NCBI GenBank assembly: GCA_008694505.1
Contig: VZDJ01000010.1
Coordinates: 323,775-387,774 of the forward strand
Length of the DNA stretch: 64,000 nucleotides
Origin: Cyanoderma ruficeps
Lineage: Eukaryota > Chordata > Aves > Passeriformes > Timaliidae
Direction: 5' to 3'
Shown here one piece after another: positions 24,101 through 36,000 of this stretch. The notes under the pieces are model-generated. The model was not told where the DNA came from, searched no databases, and saw only the letters and a program-made list of their open reading frames with translations. How positions within the stretch are numbered: the stretch's first letter is position 1; the number at the start of each line of letters is the position of its first letter. Position numbers and translations under genes: made by a program.

Positions 24101-27100
24101 CTCTCATGGAGCACTGAGCCATCCTGCAGCTCCATTTTTACTATAACTTCATTCTAATCCTGCAAGTGGGAGGAAATTAGGAGGTAATCCTAAGCAAAGG
24201 TAATCATTTCAGCCCAGCCCAGGGCCATGGTGGTTTTTTGTGGTTTCAGCAATTAGATCAGGGTTATTAAGAACTGTGGTTTTGCAGACAAATATTGGCA
24301 TGGCCTTTTTTGTGCCATTTATCAGGCAATAGGATTTTTTCAGTGCTGCTAATTTCGTTTGTCTCTATTGCTCAGTGACACAGTAAGAAATACACAGCAG
24401 CTTACCCGAAAATTATTTAGACCTGTTGTCTGACACTGAGACTCTTAAAGCTAAAGGAACTCCTGAAAGGATTAAGTTTAGTGGTGGATCTTGAGACAGA
24501 AGGGATTCCTCTGTCATTATTTCAGCAAATTGTATTATCTACTTTTGTATTTATTCCCTAGGAACTCTCTCCAGGGAGTGACCTGTTGTTTTCGAAGTTA
24601 TTTAGCACATTCAGAAAAAAAGAAAAATAAAAAGAAAAANNNNNNNNNNNNNNAAAAAAAAAAAAGAAACATGAAAGTTGTCCAAGTTGTCCCTGACAGA
24701 AGAGAAGGGTTTGGAACTGAATGATCTTTACGGTCCCTTCCAAACCATACCATTTTATGATTGAAGTGCAGTCCTTGGGTATGGAGTACAATGAAAACAA
24801 TCCTCTTGGGGAACAAGACCTCCATGAGTACTGTCCATTATATATCTGTCTTTACATTTTAATTGATTAGTATCAAACCTCTTTGACTGCCTAAACTTTC
24901 TTTTTCCATTTCCTCTCTGCTATCTGGCCAAACTTAGTCTATAGAAACTTATGCTACCCTTCTGCTCTATTTTTTTCATTGTCATTTTCAAACTTGAGAG
25001 CCACACATTAATCAGCCAGAAAAGGCTGGTTGTCTAGGGCTCAGGCAAAAAAATACTAAAAAGAGTTATTGGTGCATGCTCGGTTTCTGGGGCCACAAAT
25101 AACTTTTCTGTCCTTCTTCAGTTTCAAGCTGAAATTCCTAGATTCACCAAGTCTTTTAGGAACTCTGTCATGCCTGATGAAGACTCCTCCTGTGGCACAC
25201 AGTGGGAGCATGCCAGGATCCTGTACTGTTCTCCTCTGAGGTTTCAGAGAGGTGGGACTGGGCAGGAGGTAGGGCAGAGCACTGGTAAGGAGAGAGATGG
25301 CAGTCAGTGGTTCTGCCAGCCTCCTCTGTAGAGAATTTTACATGGTAAGGCAGGTATTTGCCTTGTGAAGGAGAACCAGTTGGAGATAAAAAGAGATGAT
25401 GCTCCATGGAAATAGATGATGAGTGATGGAGCCATTGTGGCCCCAACCCCTATGCTTGCTCTTCACTGTCAGTTTAATTTTGGTCTCTTTTGACTAAACA
25501 TGATAAAAGCTGTGCTTTAAGTGAGAACAGTGGGGAAGGCATCCTTCCTTCCTTCCTTCCTTCCTTCCTTCCTTCNTCCCTCCCTCCCTCCCTCCCTCCC
25601 TCCCTCCATTTCCGTCCACTCCAGACACAACCCAGCTGCATGAGGCTGGGCCCGTGCAGCTCTTTTCTTCACTCCAGCTGCTGGTGTTTTGATCAGGCCT
25701 TTGGTGGTTCCTCCTGAATCCTGCTGGCACTGCATAGGAGCCTGTCAGTACTGCTGGCAGAGCACTGGGTTCACCTTCATGAACTGGATTGCCTGAGGGA
25801 AAGGCCATGCTCTACTTGTTCTTTTATGTAACCGAGAAAACCAGGATAGTTCTTGAATTTACACAAACTAAGGGAGCCCAGCAAATGTGGGTAAGCAGGA
25901 TGGGTTCCCCAACACTTTGTGTGGTCTGAGGGAATTCTTCTTGTGCATGATGAGATCCATAAATCTGAGGCACTTTCTGTTTCTGTGCTGAAATGTGAGA
26001 CCTGCTGTTAATTGTGCCTCAAGTTCACCCTGAATGATTGCAGCTCTGCACACATTGCACAAGTTTGGCACACCTGTGCTGTTAGCAACAGGCAGTAGTG
26101 TTTCCTAACGGAATTCTTTTGTGGTTACAAAGTAGACTTTGTGCATCTGGAAAGAAAACTCACCTAACTTCTCATTGAATAATTGTATTAACAGCTTGCT
26201 TAGTCAGCGTGGTGTGTATTGGTGTGCTCTGGTACCAATACAGCCGTTTCCACAGACAAGTTTCAGCACTTAATCCCGTGTTGTTGGCTTATGAACATAG
26301 AATCCAGGCTCTGCCCTTGGAGAGAAATTTACTATCACATTACCTACACTTGATATTAACTACTGTAAGGCAGCTTATTTAGCACTCATTTAATAAAGCT
26401 GTCAGAAAATGTTTCTCTCATTTAAAACTATCTTGAGGTTATGTTAAGAGTTCAGCACCTCAAGGAAGGTCTTTTCATCTTAAACTAAAGCAAGCCAGTA
26501 ACTATTTCATTATGCAGAAGGTTCTGATCCCGGTTGACAGGTGAGCAAAGCAGGATGCTAGAATTCTTGGGAAATGCAGCATAGACATAGACTGTAAAAA
26601 CAAGGAGGTTGCTTAATAGCTGGACTTGAGAGGGAAACTGAAATGCTGAAAAATGCTTCAATTCATCCTACAATTTCAACATGGTAATACACACTGTTAA
26701 AGCACAATTCTGAGACAGAGTCTGAAAAAAGATAGAAGGGATTCATATAGCCATAAATAATAATACATAAATATAAAAAGCATACTATGTAAAGAATACA
26801 TATAAATGAAATTATGCAGTGATGCTTTTCCTGTTTTGCTATGAGGACTGCTTCTAATATGGACATTTTCAAAACTGGAAGGCTGATTGGAGATGGATAG
26901 ATGGGTATTTCCTACAGGTCAGGATTTTAGGATGGGTTTTTGTCCATCAAATCTTGATTAGTTTGCAAGCTGTCTGTCTCCATGCAACATCCTTGGTCTT
27001 TGGGTTACAGAGCATCAAAGAAATGCAGGTTGAAAACTGGCAAAAGAGACTGTAATATTGATGTGGTCAAAAAAACAGTAGTTTCTACTGCCTTACCAAA

Positions 27101-29274
27101 AGGGGAAATTTCTGCTATTCCTAGCAAAAACAAACATTATAATGTATTGCATATTAAGATGCATGTCATGTGAACATAAATCTGGTTTGTTTCTATAAAG
27201 AAACACATTTTGATAAGAGGGAACCCATCTCCCACACTGCATAGACCAGACTAACATTACTGGAATGCCTTCAGTAGGATAAATCCAGATATCTCCTTTG
27301 GGAAGCCTCAGACTGTTTTATTTAGTTATTATTCCTATGCTGTAGCACTGAACATTTGATTTGGATGTTATTACTGTATGTGAATTACCAAATTTCTCCC
27401 TTCATGTCTTCAAAATGAAATACATATAGGAGCTTCCAGAAGAGAGCTTTTGTCTTCTCAAATTGAAATTCAAGCCACCATCTTTGGAATAAGCTCCATT
27501 GTCCAGCCTGCTGCCTCCTTCACTGCACCCTGTACAGGGTGTGGCACCCTGTAAATCCCTGTCACTGAGATGTGATCGTGCAAGATTACCAGGATTATTA
27601 AAGAAAAATTAGAAAAACTTATTTTTAATTATATTATGGGAAATGGGGGTAGAGGGGTAGAGTTTGTGGAGGGGGAAATCCCCATCACTCTACGGAATAC
27701 CTTGATCTTGTTTTCTGGCCTTGCCTGACTGGGCCACGTTTAAGCCTGTAGCTGGGTGTGATTTTGGACAACAGATGGCTTTCCTGGCTTCTGTCAGCAG
27801 CTGCCAATTCACATTCACACGCAAAGGAAACTTCTACAAGTTTACATGTAGCAGCCCAGATCTTACTTGTATGCCTACTGTCACCCTGAAATAAATGGAT
27901 GCATAATGGCAAGCCTAAGAAGGGTAAGCCTAGGCAGGGTTAAGCCCAAACCTGGTTCAGCTCAGGAAGGGTGTGCCTGTAACCCAGCCAGCCACCTGAA
28001 ATTCTACTCATTTTTATTGTGGTTTCTGCCATTTGAGCATTGTAGTCAAATATGGAGCATGTCTGGATGAGGAAAGTTGGGTGAGAAAGTCATTTCCCCT
28101 GTGTCAGGTGGTTCAGTGTAAAAGAACATATTCTAGGAGAACCTTTACTTTGACCTGTAAATGCATGTGTCAGTTTTATTGTGCAAGACCTTGGTGACTG
28201 TCCAGATCATATATCTAGAACAAAAGCACCTGCAGAGCCTTCCCATGCCAGCAGGTGCAGTGGTCATTTTAACAGGATAAAATCCTAAGCAGACTTTGTC
28301 CATATATTGTCTAAGAAATTCTACAATTCCTACTCCTACTGAAGCCAGTAGAGCCTGAGAAAAGATCATCCTGAAGAAAGTGCTCCAGAATCTGAGTTAC
28401 CTGAGTTATCTATTTTAGAGTAAAAGATTACAAAGAAAAATTAAGAGATCAAGCACAGCTTTACCTAGTTGGTTTTGAGAACTTTTAAAGTTGGTTTGTT
28501 TTTTTTTTAAACTTTTATGTTTAAGGTTAAGTTTAATTTTTAAGTGTTATTAGATCTCCTGAATCCTTAAGACATGCTGCACTGAACACAGAGCAAAGCT
28601 GCATAAAAAACTGCTTTTCTGCTAGTAGAAATCTGTTGCTTGAAGTTTGTCATTAAGAGTTTTTTGAAACCTCTGCCACGCAGGGCAACTTCACTTTAAA
28701 GGAAAAAGACCAAGTGATATGCTAAATACATTTCCTCTGGGAAGCTTGTAAAGGAGGAATTTATGCCTGAACTTGAGAGATCCCTTTAAACAAATAATGA
28801 CATTTTACTAGGTGTTCCCTCAGGAAATCACTGCTTTAAAGGTCTTACACCTTCAGCAGTTAAAACCTTGGTAATGTTTCCTATGACAAATAGCTCACAT
28901 GGCTTTTTCCTTGCTTAAGCCACCTCACAGAATTATAAGGTGCTCACGCTTGTTGTGGAAACATCAGGTTTGCAGAGGAAATTCTCAGGTGAAGCCCTGA
29001 CTTCACTGAAAATGCCAATTGCTCTGTGCAGTTAAGACACCCAAGTTTGACTTTTTGGAGAAAAGCAGCACAGACCTTTAAGCTATCACCTCTGGTCCAG
29101 TGCAGAGCTGCAAAGGCTCAAGCAGACACAGTTCCAGGTAAGCACACTTCAGGTCTTTTTTTCTTTAAGAGATTAAAGTATAGAAGTAAATAAAGTACAG
29201 TTTTACTTACTCTCAGACGTCTGACTAACCATGACTGCTAGAACAACCAAAACAGTGACAAGTTTCACATCCAT
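17989..29274 (-). CDS. CCL28: CC chemokine CCL28-like (whole coding span, 3 exons)
   Basis: Secreted mucosal CC chemokine; in mammals it acts through CCR10/CCR3 and its basic tail is antimicrobial. Exons 29211-29274, 18922-19048 and 17989-18154 join in phase to 118 residues. Residues 1-21 are a signal peptide (MDVKLVTVLVVLAVMVSQTS). The CC motif is Cys30-Cys31, with Cys58 and Cys73: the same positions as in human CCL28. The core EIQKADGPCRLEAIILH matches human RIQRADGDCDLAAVILH. Residues 79-118 have 18 Lys/Arg out of 40. Human Cys49 is Phe here and the human tail cysteine is missing; an extra Cys77 (NPC) appears instead. Position between HMGCS1 and TMEM267 supports orthology. Intron 1 is 10.2 kb. 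Confidence 0.93.
18155..18921 (-). other. CCL28: CCL28 intron 2
   Basis: 767-bp AT-rich intron, nothing else recognised. Confidence 0.8.
18922..19048 (-). CDS. CCL28: CCL28 exon 2 (residues 22-63)
   Basis: 127 nt, acceptor cctctttttag, donor GTAAGA. Encodes LFPGAFNCCMKISDEIPQVI, then LRRVERFEIQKADGPCRLEA, carrying the CC motif and third cysteine. Confidence 0.93.
19112..21400 (-). mobile_element. Old, long CR1 LINE copy, broken
   Basis: The plus strand follows the reverse complement of CR1 for about 2.3 kb. It begins with the 3' tail (CACAGAATCGCAG, GGTTGGAAGGTGTCTCTGGA, CATCTGGTCCAACCCCCTGC). It then follows ORF2 reverse-transcriptase sequence (for example AGGTTGGTCAAGCATGAT, CTTGCCCTGCTTGAAGATAG) and endonuclease-region sequence (AAAGTCCCCCATGAAGACTA, TGGTCAGGAGGTCTACAGCA). 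Many stops and indels, plus a TA-rich insertion at 20371-20441, mean it is long dead. It sits in CCL28 intron 1 in the same orientation as the gene. Outer ends are approximate. Confidence 0.85.
20371..20441. repeat. (TA)n-rich low-complexity tract
   Basis: TATATA runs interrupting the CR1 copy, with an ambiguous base nearby at 20453. Confidence 0.85.
24640..24653. other. N gap in A-rich tract
   Basis: Fourteen unknown bases flanked by A runs, so the true length is uncertain. It directly precedes the CR1 tail fragment. Confidence 0.95.
24695..24765 (+). mobile_element. CR1 LINE 3'-tail fragment, plus orientation
   Basis: GGAACTGAATGATCTTTACG, GTCCCTTCCAAACCATACCA and TTTTATGATTG match the sense 3' end of CR1, including a degenerate ATTCTATG tail. 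Only about 70 bp remain. Confidence 0.8.
25543..25608. repeat. (CCTT)n then (CCCT)n microsatellite
   Basis: CCTT units change to CCCT units at an ambiguous base (25576). Confidence 0.93.
29211..29274 (-). CDS. CCL28: CCL28 exon 1 (signal peptide, residues 1-21)
   Basis: ATG at 29274-29272 follows GGAGGA. 64 nt end before GTAAGT and encode the hydrophobic signal peptide, ending SQTSE plus one base of the next codon. Confidence 0.9.
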
Positions 29275-29400
29275 TCCTCCTTGGAGCTGCAGGAGCACAG
29301 CTACAGAGCAGGTGGTGAGCTGCAGGACTAACACCTGATCCTACCTGCTGGCTGCTGGGGGTGAGCATGCCTTAAAGCCCCACCCTGAGCAGCAGCTTGG
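29275..29400 (-). promoter_or_regulatory. CCL28: CCL28 proximal promoter (inferred)
   Basis: Not a CpG island. A TATA-like GCTTTAAGG (minus strand, about 29371-29379) lies about 100 bp upstream of the ATG, next to a GC-rich GGGTGGGGC. A TATA-driven, tissue-restricted promoter would fit a chemokine gene. The start site is not known. Confidence 0.35.
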
Positions 29401-29928
29401 CATCAGTTCTGTCCCGTGTGGCACTATGCACTTCTACAGGACTCCTCCTCTCACCTGAAGACTTGTGGTTTAGTCTTTTGTCAGATGGGAAGATAGGCTG
29501 TATTCCACAGTTCCCCAGGATGATCCTTGTAGCCCTCCTCACTGATGAGGCTCTTCAGCAACAGACTTGCCAAGCGAAGGAGTACTTCAGAAACAAATAC
29601 TTGCAGGATTGAGGATTAAGAAAAATAAAACCCTCTGCTATTAGGTGTCGTCTGCATGGAAGCCACATGTGCAATGCTGTGGGCCAAACCTGCTGTAGTA
29701 CAAAAAGGTACAACTTCAAGGAGACCCCAGCCTTGCTCTAGCTTTGCATTTGACCTAGGCATTTTCAGTCCTTAAGGACTGAAATTCCTTATGAAATTCC
29801 CGAAATGTTATTCCTGTCACACTTGGCTTTCAGCCCTGTTTCAAAGTTCCCAACCCCCTAAAAAGATTGCTGTGTGGTTTCAGTCTGAAGTGAGCACTCA
29901 CTGTGGCTGTAAAGGTAGCAAGCAACTG

Positions 29929-30044
29929 CTGTACTCCACCACAGCCAGTGCAGTCCAGGCTGCCTGCTTTGACCTTTCCCAGGCCTCTGTACTCCACCAC
30001 AGCCAGTGCAGTCCAGGCTGCCTGCTTTGACCTTTCCCAGGCCT
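29929..30044. repeat. Perfect 58-bp tandem duplication
   Basis: 29929-29986 and 29987-30044 are identical, each beginning CTGTACTCCACCACAGCC and ending TTTCCCAGGCCT. No third copy is seen. Confidence 0.95.
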
Positions 30045-33000
30045 GAACTAGAAAAATCAGTCTAGGAATTTCCTACACTATCCAACCAAGCTCATCTCTG
30101 CTCTGGCTCATCACACCATCCTTACTATTCCTAAATTTCTAGACCACAAGGTAGATGAAATTGCTAACTTCAGGGACTTTAGTCTATAATTACACTGTCC
30201 CAACGCTGGTTTTGCAATTCCATCTAATAATAAATTAATAAAATGCAATCAGCCTTTCTGGCTATCAGTGTTTTACTTAATACCTGTTTGTTTCTACTAT
30301 TTACAGTTATCTACCAGGATAAGAGACCAGGGCAAATCTAGGCTACTACACTTTGAAATAGAAGTCTACTGTTAAAATCAAAGAGAGTAGAAGATAGTAT
30401 GTGTTGTTTAAAGCATTATTTCAGGGAAGTCCTTTATGCTGAAATCAGAAAGTAGATTCATTGTCACCGCTTAGTTCATAAAAATGAAACCACCCTGGCC
30501 AAAGGTAAGACAGATCACAACATCTTTATTAACCTGAACCTACATAAGGACAAGAATATTAGCAGCATTGTTCTTCTTCAAAGTAGCATGAGGAGGAACA
30601 AACTAGATTAAAAGAAATACAGTGAGACAGGTGCTACTGGAGTAACACGTTAAAGAAACGGCTTCAGTCAGTATTAGATTTTGTATTCCAGTGTCTGGTT
30701 GATGCTGCAAATCAGGATGTTTTGTTTCCTTGCAGATAATTAATTAGTTTATTCTGGCAAAAGCTTCATGTGGGATGATAGAGTTTTAAAGGCCTGGTAC
30801 AGATTACAAGGGTCTTTCCACAGTGAGAGAATGGATTACAGGGAGCTGTAGCAGTGATGAGGATGGAGGAAGAACCAAAGCATTCTGTGTTTATTAAGAC
30901 CTGTTCCTGTATGACAAGTTCTAAGTGGTTCCCATAGGTAACTCAGACATGGACACCTCCTGTGTTCTCAAAACCACTAAATACAGGTGTCTGGGTATTG
31001 TTTCCTCGGCTGCTGGCAACAAACAACAGCACACTGAATAAAACTTAGTTCTTTCAGCTTGAGATCAAGTTTTGTATCTTATGTCCCTCTGTCTTATGTT
31101 CATGGTGTCATTTATAGGTACAGGAAAAAGTAAATGGCCATTTACTTCAACATGAAAGTGCAGCAAGGAAGCTAGGATTGTGTCAGACCTGGAACATGCT
31201 TCCCACTTTATGGAGGCTATATAATGTGTCAACAATTTAAAATGATAAACCTAATGGAACAGGATGAAATGTAAACTGAGGAAACAATGCTGATTTACAA
31301 GACCGAGAAATTAAAAACAAAGTTAGAGAACAATAGCAAATACTGTGCTATGGCTCCACATAAATGTGCAGGCAGCCATCCAACGTACAAAGGAAGAAGG
31401 AGTTAGCCAAAAATTCTTTTCCAAGAATTGGGCTGACAAGAGTTGACAGTGGCATTAGTTACAAGTATAGCTTAAAGAAGGAAAAGAGTTTTATTGACAT
31501 ATAGACTTGGATTGCATTCAAAGCTCAAATCAAAGCACTAACCTGCAGGCAGAAGTTGTTGCAAATGAGAAGCTAGTCATTCTTCTATCCTGAGAAACAA
31601 AGTAAATGCTTTTAAAAATAATTTTTGAGTTTCTACCTTTTATTTGTGAAAGTAGAACAGCTAGCAAGGCTGAAACTGACAGATCTTTTAATCTGAACCT
31701 TTAGTTTTTGAGCAGAGGTTAATGATTGTAACTTCTACTGCACTGTGCAGTGTAATATAAGGACCCCAGTTATAAACACCTTTTTACAGTTACTCAAGCT
31801 GAGGCAAGAGTAAATGCTCCTTCCTTCACCCTTTCCTCACAGTCAAACAATGTTCTTTTGCCACAGGAGCGCTGACTGCTGAGGATGACTAAGTCCAGTT
31901 TGCTGAAGCAGGGTAATTCATGTTAAAACAAATTTGGATCTTTACTGTTTCCAGCAAGACTTAATTTGCTGAAGGTTTCTAACACATGGATAGATGCAAT
32001 AGGTTTATCATACTATGTATTACTTTGTAAATGATCATAATAATCAACTCACAGTAATAAATTCTTTTTCTAGTTTGGCTTAAATCATGAATGGACAGAT
32101 TTCACAATGATTTACATATATACTTTGGACTTCCTAGAAATGCCTCAATTATTTATGTGGGTATCAAAACACAAAACTGTGATGTTAAGGTTCCCTATTC
32201 TAGACTGCATCAGCTGGCATTGTGCCTACCATAAACTTCTGACTTTAAAATGATTTGCAGAACTCTCATTCAGCCTTCTTTGTACCAGAAATTTTATCTG
32301 TGGGTACTTCATTTTGGGGAAATAAAAGAAGAGTCCCAAAGAAGGCTTTGAGCAGTAAAAATTATTAGTGCTTAATATGCAAGTTCCAATATGCAAGCCA
32401 GATTCAGTCTTTTCCCCAAGAGGGAGGGTATGGATACAGCCACACATCAGGACAGCTCCCCAGCAGCCAGCTAGGGCCTCAGTGGGATCTATTGTACACT
32501 CAGAACTACATCTTATGGGTACATAACACAGGGAAGAAGTCCCTCCCTTGAGGAGGGACTGGAGCACCCATCCCCCTTGCAACAGATGAATGTCCCCACA
32601 GATGATGTTCACATGCTCCTCCTGTGCTCAACCTCCCCAGGACTCTCTGGTGCACAGAGCTGCAGCAGTTGCAGGAGTTGCTGAAAGTCTTGTCTCTGTC
32701 TGTGCTGTTGCCTCACACTCAGCACATGGACCTCCCATTCCCTGACTACTAAATTCTGACAGAATAGGATGGAAGTTGAGTTCTTTGGAAGAAGATGCAG
32801 GTTTTTGTCCTGAAATGACATTTGGTACTTTACAGACCAAGAAGGCAAAGGTACCAGGTCTGGCTGCAGTGCTAAAATTTCAGAGAAATACCTAGTATTT
32901 CCCATTGTCCATTTCAGTAAACTGTTTATTATGGGTATTTTGAATTCCATCTGGAGCAGCTGACACACAAAGTCACATAGACACAGACAGACAGACACAT

Positions 33001-36000
33001 ATACACCCCCAGGCATTTTACCTGGAGGTGGCTGTATGGAGTCATGATCTTCCTGTGGCAGAAATTATCATCCAATTATTATCACCAACGGAACAGCACA
33101 GAGGAAGCCTCTACCACAGGAGGAGGGGAGAATGCTGTGGCAGAGGTACTAACAGAGAAGAAAAGATAACTGGCATGCAAAGGAGAAGTGAAAATCTCTC
33201 TGAATTGAGAACTATGAGAAAACTGAGGCTGATACAAGTTCTGTTATTCTGTTCCTCCCTGAAGGAATAAAACAGATTGAAGAGAAGATGACCATGTAAA
33301 TATTGCAGACTAGAGAGGCAGACACTCAGAAAACAATTGCTGAAGAAGCAAGGAGTACCATTTGCTAGAATGCTGTATTAGCATCATGTTGCAAGGATTG
33401 AACTGTTCTAGGAAGTCTGCCCTGACCAGAGCCCCAGGATTCATCTCAAAAACTTACTTCAAGACTGCCAAAGAGTACATTATTGCTGGTGAACTGAAAA
33501 TCTTGGCTTCTAATGGCATGTTCCCATCATCTGAGATAGCTGAATTACAATCCTTTCCATACAACCAGTATGACATTTAGGACTGACACACTATTATGCA
33601 GCATTAGAAGAAGGACCTAATTTATTGAGGCAGTGAGCAAAAGGACAAATTGAAGACCCTCCCCTTCTCAATCTCTGTTTTAAAAAAAAAAAAATCATAA
33701 TTTAGAGAAATGCAAGGTGGGTGCTGAAGAGAAAGAATGGCAGATGTTTTCCATGGCTGATTGGCTCAGGAGAAAACCAGATGTTGAGATGCACAAACAG
33801 GAAATAAGTGTATTGGGAATTGTGTTTTTGAGTAGAACAAAGACCAGTAATTCTGCATGCTTCCTTATTATTTTTAAAATAAACCTATCTTCTTGACTAC
33901 ATAGCTGAGTTATTCTTGAAACCAAATAAAAAATATGACATTTACATCAGTGTCCACATAGCCTCCTTCTAGCTCTACCTCACAAGAGCCCTTACCTTCT
34001 GTCATGACAAAGCTGAATGTCAAAGGCCAGGCACCCCTAAGTTTTGAATTTTTTTTTTCCCTAGGCCTTAACTGACTTTTTGAATGAGTGAGTCTGTGAT
34101 TTTGATTCCAAAAGACGAAAATCCAAAATGGGGGATGGACAGGTCTGCTCACAAACATGTGAAAGCTCATGTCCTACAGAGGCAGCATCTGACCACAAAG
34201 GTTAGTGGTCTGGATCAGCAGGACATTCTGTTACTAACCTGCTTCTCCTGAGTCCTAAAAACTTGAATTTGTCTTTCTGGACAAGCTGTATCCTGAGCAT
34301 CTATTCTGATCTCAGTATCTTTTAAAACCCAACATTGTATGCATGGGATGATAACAAAAAGTGCCAAATGTTCAATGGAAATACATTAAGTCAAGTTTTT
34401 TTAAAAGGTTGGTGCTGTCTTCTACCAACATAAATAAACACAGAAATGTCCTGGTCTCACAGTTTGTCTGGGCACATGTTTAGGGTCAGAGAGGCTTACG
34501 CAGGACGAGCGCAAACATAACCGCAGACAAGGTTATCCCAACACAGTGTGTGTAGGGCACGTGCAGCACATTGCAGCAACGCGTGGGGAACAGCAGCCTT
34601 GCACCAGTTTTGCAGGAAAAAATGTGATTCTAACTCTTTTCCTGACCTAAATTCACTGACTCTGACAGTAGCTTGTGAAGTCATTACCAACCCTGAACTA
34701 TGATCTCTTGCAGCCCTTGTTTATACCGGGACATTAAATTTCTTACAAACCATGCCCTCATGTTACATGTTTGTTATTTAGCAAGCACTGAGGCTTTTAT
34801 ACAACTTCACATGACCTCAGGTCTGCCAGGTTACAGGTATTTGTCCCCTCACCGCTCTGAGGCCTCTGAGGCTATCCTGCACTTGTCAGTCTCACACAGT
34901 CTCATACTTGGTTCTTAGTTTAGAGCTGAATTCACGGTTCCTTTATGACCAGTGTAGGCCAAGACTTCTTTTATACTTTCTACAGCCCAGGCTAAGAAAT
35001 GTGAAAGTGATACTAATGAAGGATCTTTAGTTCCTGAAAGGCCTTGTGGCCCACTGTAAAAGAGTGTTTTCACTCTGTGTCTTTGCATAAATTTCCTATC
35101 AATGCCCATTCTGCCTCTGGGGCTGTCAGGTAGCTTGGCACAAGTGGAGAAATCCACCATAAAGAGAGCAATCTTTCAAAACAGCTTCTTCCCCATGTCA
35201 TTTAATTTTTTTTTGTTCATTTTTTCCCACAGAATGGAACAAAATAACTTCAGTGTACAATTCCATCATGTATTATGATGAAACACAGTAGGCAGGAGTG
35301 CAGTTAGGTTAATTTCTACTGTCACATTTACAAAAAATCAGATTTTCCATGCTTTTAAAAGAGGCCAGACTCTACCAACAAGACACAGAGAGAGTATATT
35401 TTTGAACAGTAAAATGATGCATGAATTGGATATAGATCATTATCCATGATGTTATTGTCTCAGGAAAACATATTTAAGAAGTTTTTTTAAACATGACTTT
35501 AAATAAAAAGTACAAAAAATGTGGGTGTATTCCTGGCCGCTCTCTTTTTGGAATACCAGAAGCATGAATTTCATACCAGAAGCAAGAAAGTTCCCGAGAT
35601 ATGGGAGATGCCAACAATTTGAGAAAAGAACTACTCATTTGCATTCATTAGTTTTAGTTTTCATTTATAAAGTCTGTTACTTGAACTTAAACAAGATTAA
35701 AATTGTCTATTTTCATATTTTTACAGTTAAATATTACCTACATGATATAAACCAAACTATTTACATTGTAAGACCACTTGAGCACAGATTGTCCTACTGT
35801 TAAACAGCATCTAACACAATGAGTGACTCAAACCTCCCTGCACTAACCTGGACAAATAAATTATCAATAAGGATGTTATTAATAATATGTATTTTTACAT
35901 TCTACGGTTCTTGCTCATTAATACTGGAAGGGCTTTGGTTGCTGAATTTGGCCTGCTTTTCTTTTGAATTCTACTTAAAGAAATGTGGTCACCAAATATT

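Larger units (their letters stand above)
19049..29210 (-). other. CCL28: CCL28 intron 1
   Basis: 10.2-kb intron containing the old CR1 copy (19112-21400), a CR1 tail fragment at 24695-24765, CCTT/CCCT and TA microsatellites, and an N gap at 24640-24653. No further exon is seen. Confidence 0.75.

Noticed and set aside
25494..25808. 104-codon Gly/Glu/Lys/Arg-rich frame
   Set aside because: Produced by the CCTT/CCCT microsatellite read on the minus strand, and it crosses an N.
27526..27541. 16-bp palindrome CACCCTGTACAGGGTG
   Set aside because: Short, in AT-rich intron DNA with no neighbouring motif; likely chance.
29791..30030. 79-codon plus-strand frame with an internal repeat
   Set aside because: The repeat is the 58-bp DNA duplication; 58 is not a multiple of three and nothing else supports coding.
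32226..33016. Two adjacent minus-strand frames (128 and 135 codons)
   Set aside because: No recognisable domain or splice structure; possible old repeat, but no LTR or reverse-transcriptase motif seen.
34915..35160. 81-codon minus-strand frame with a protein-like composition
   Set aside because: No start context, splice partner or family match; cannot support it as an exon.
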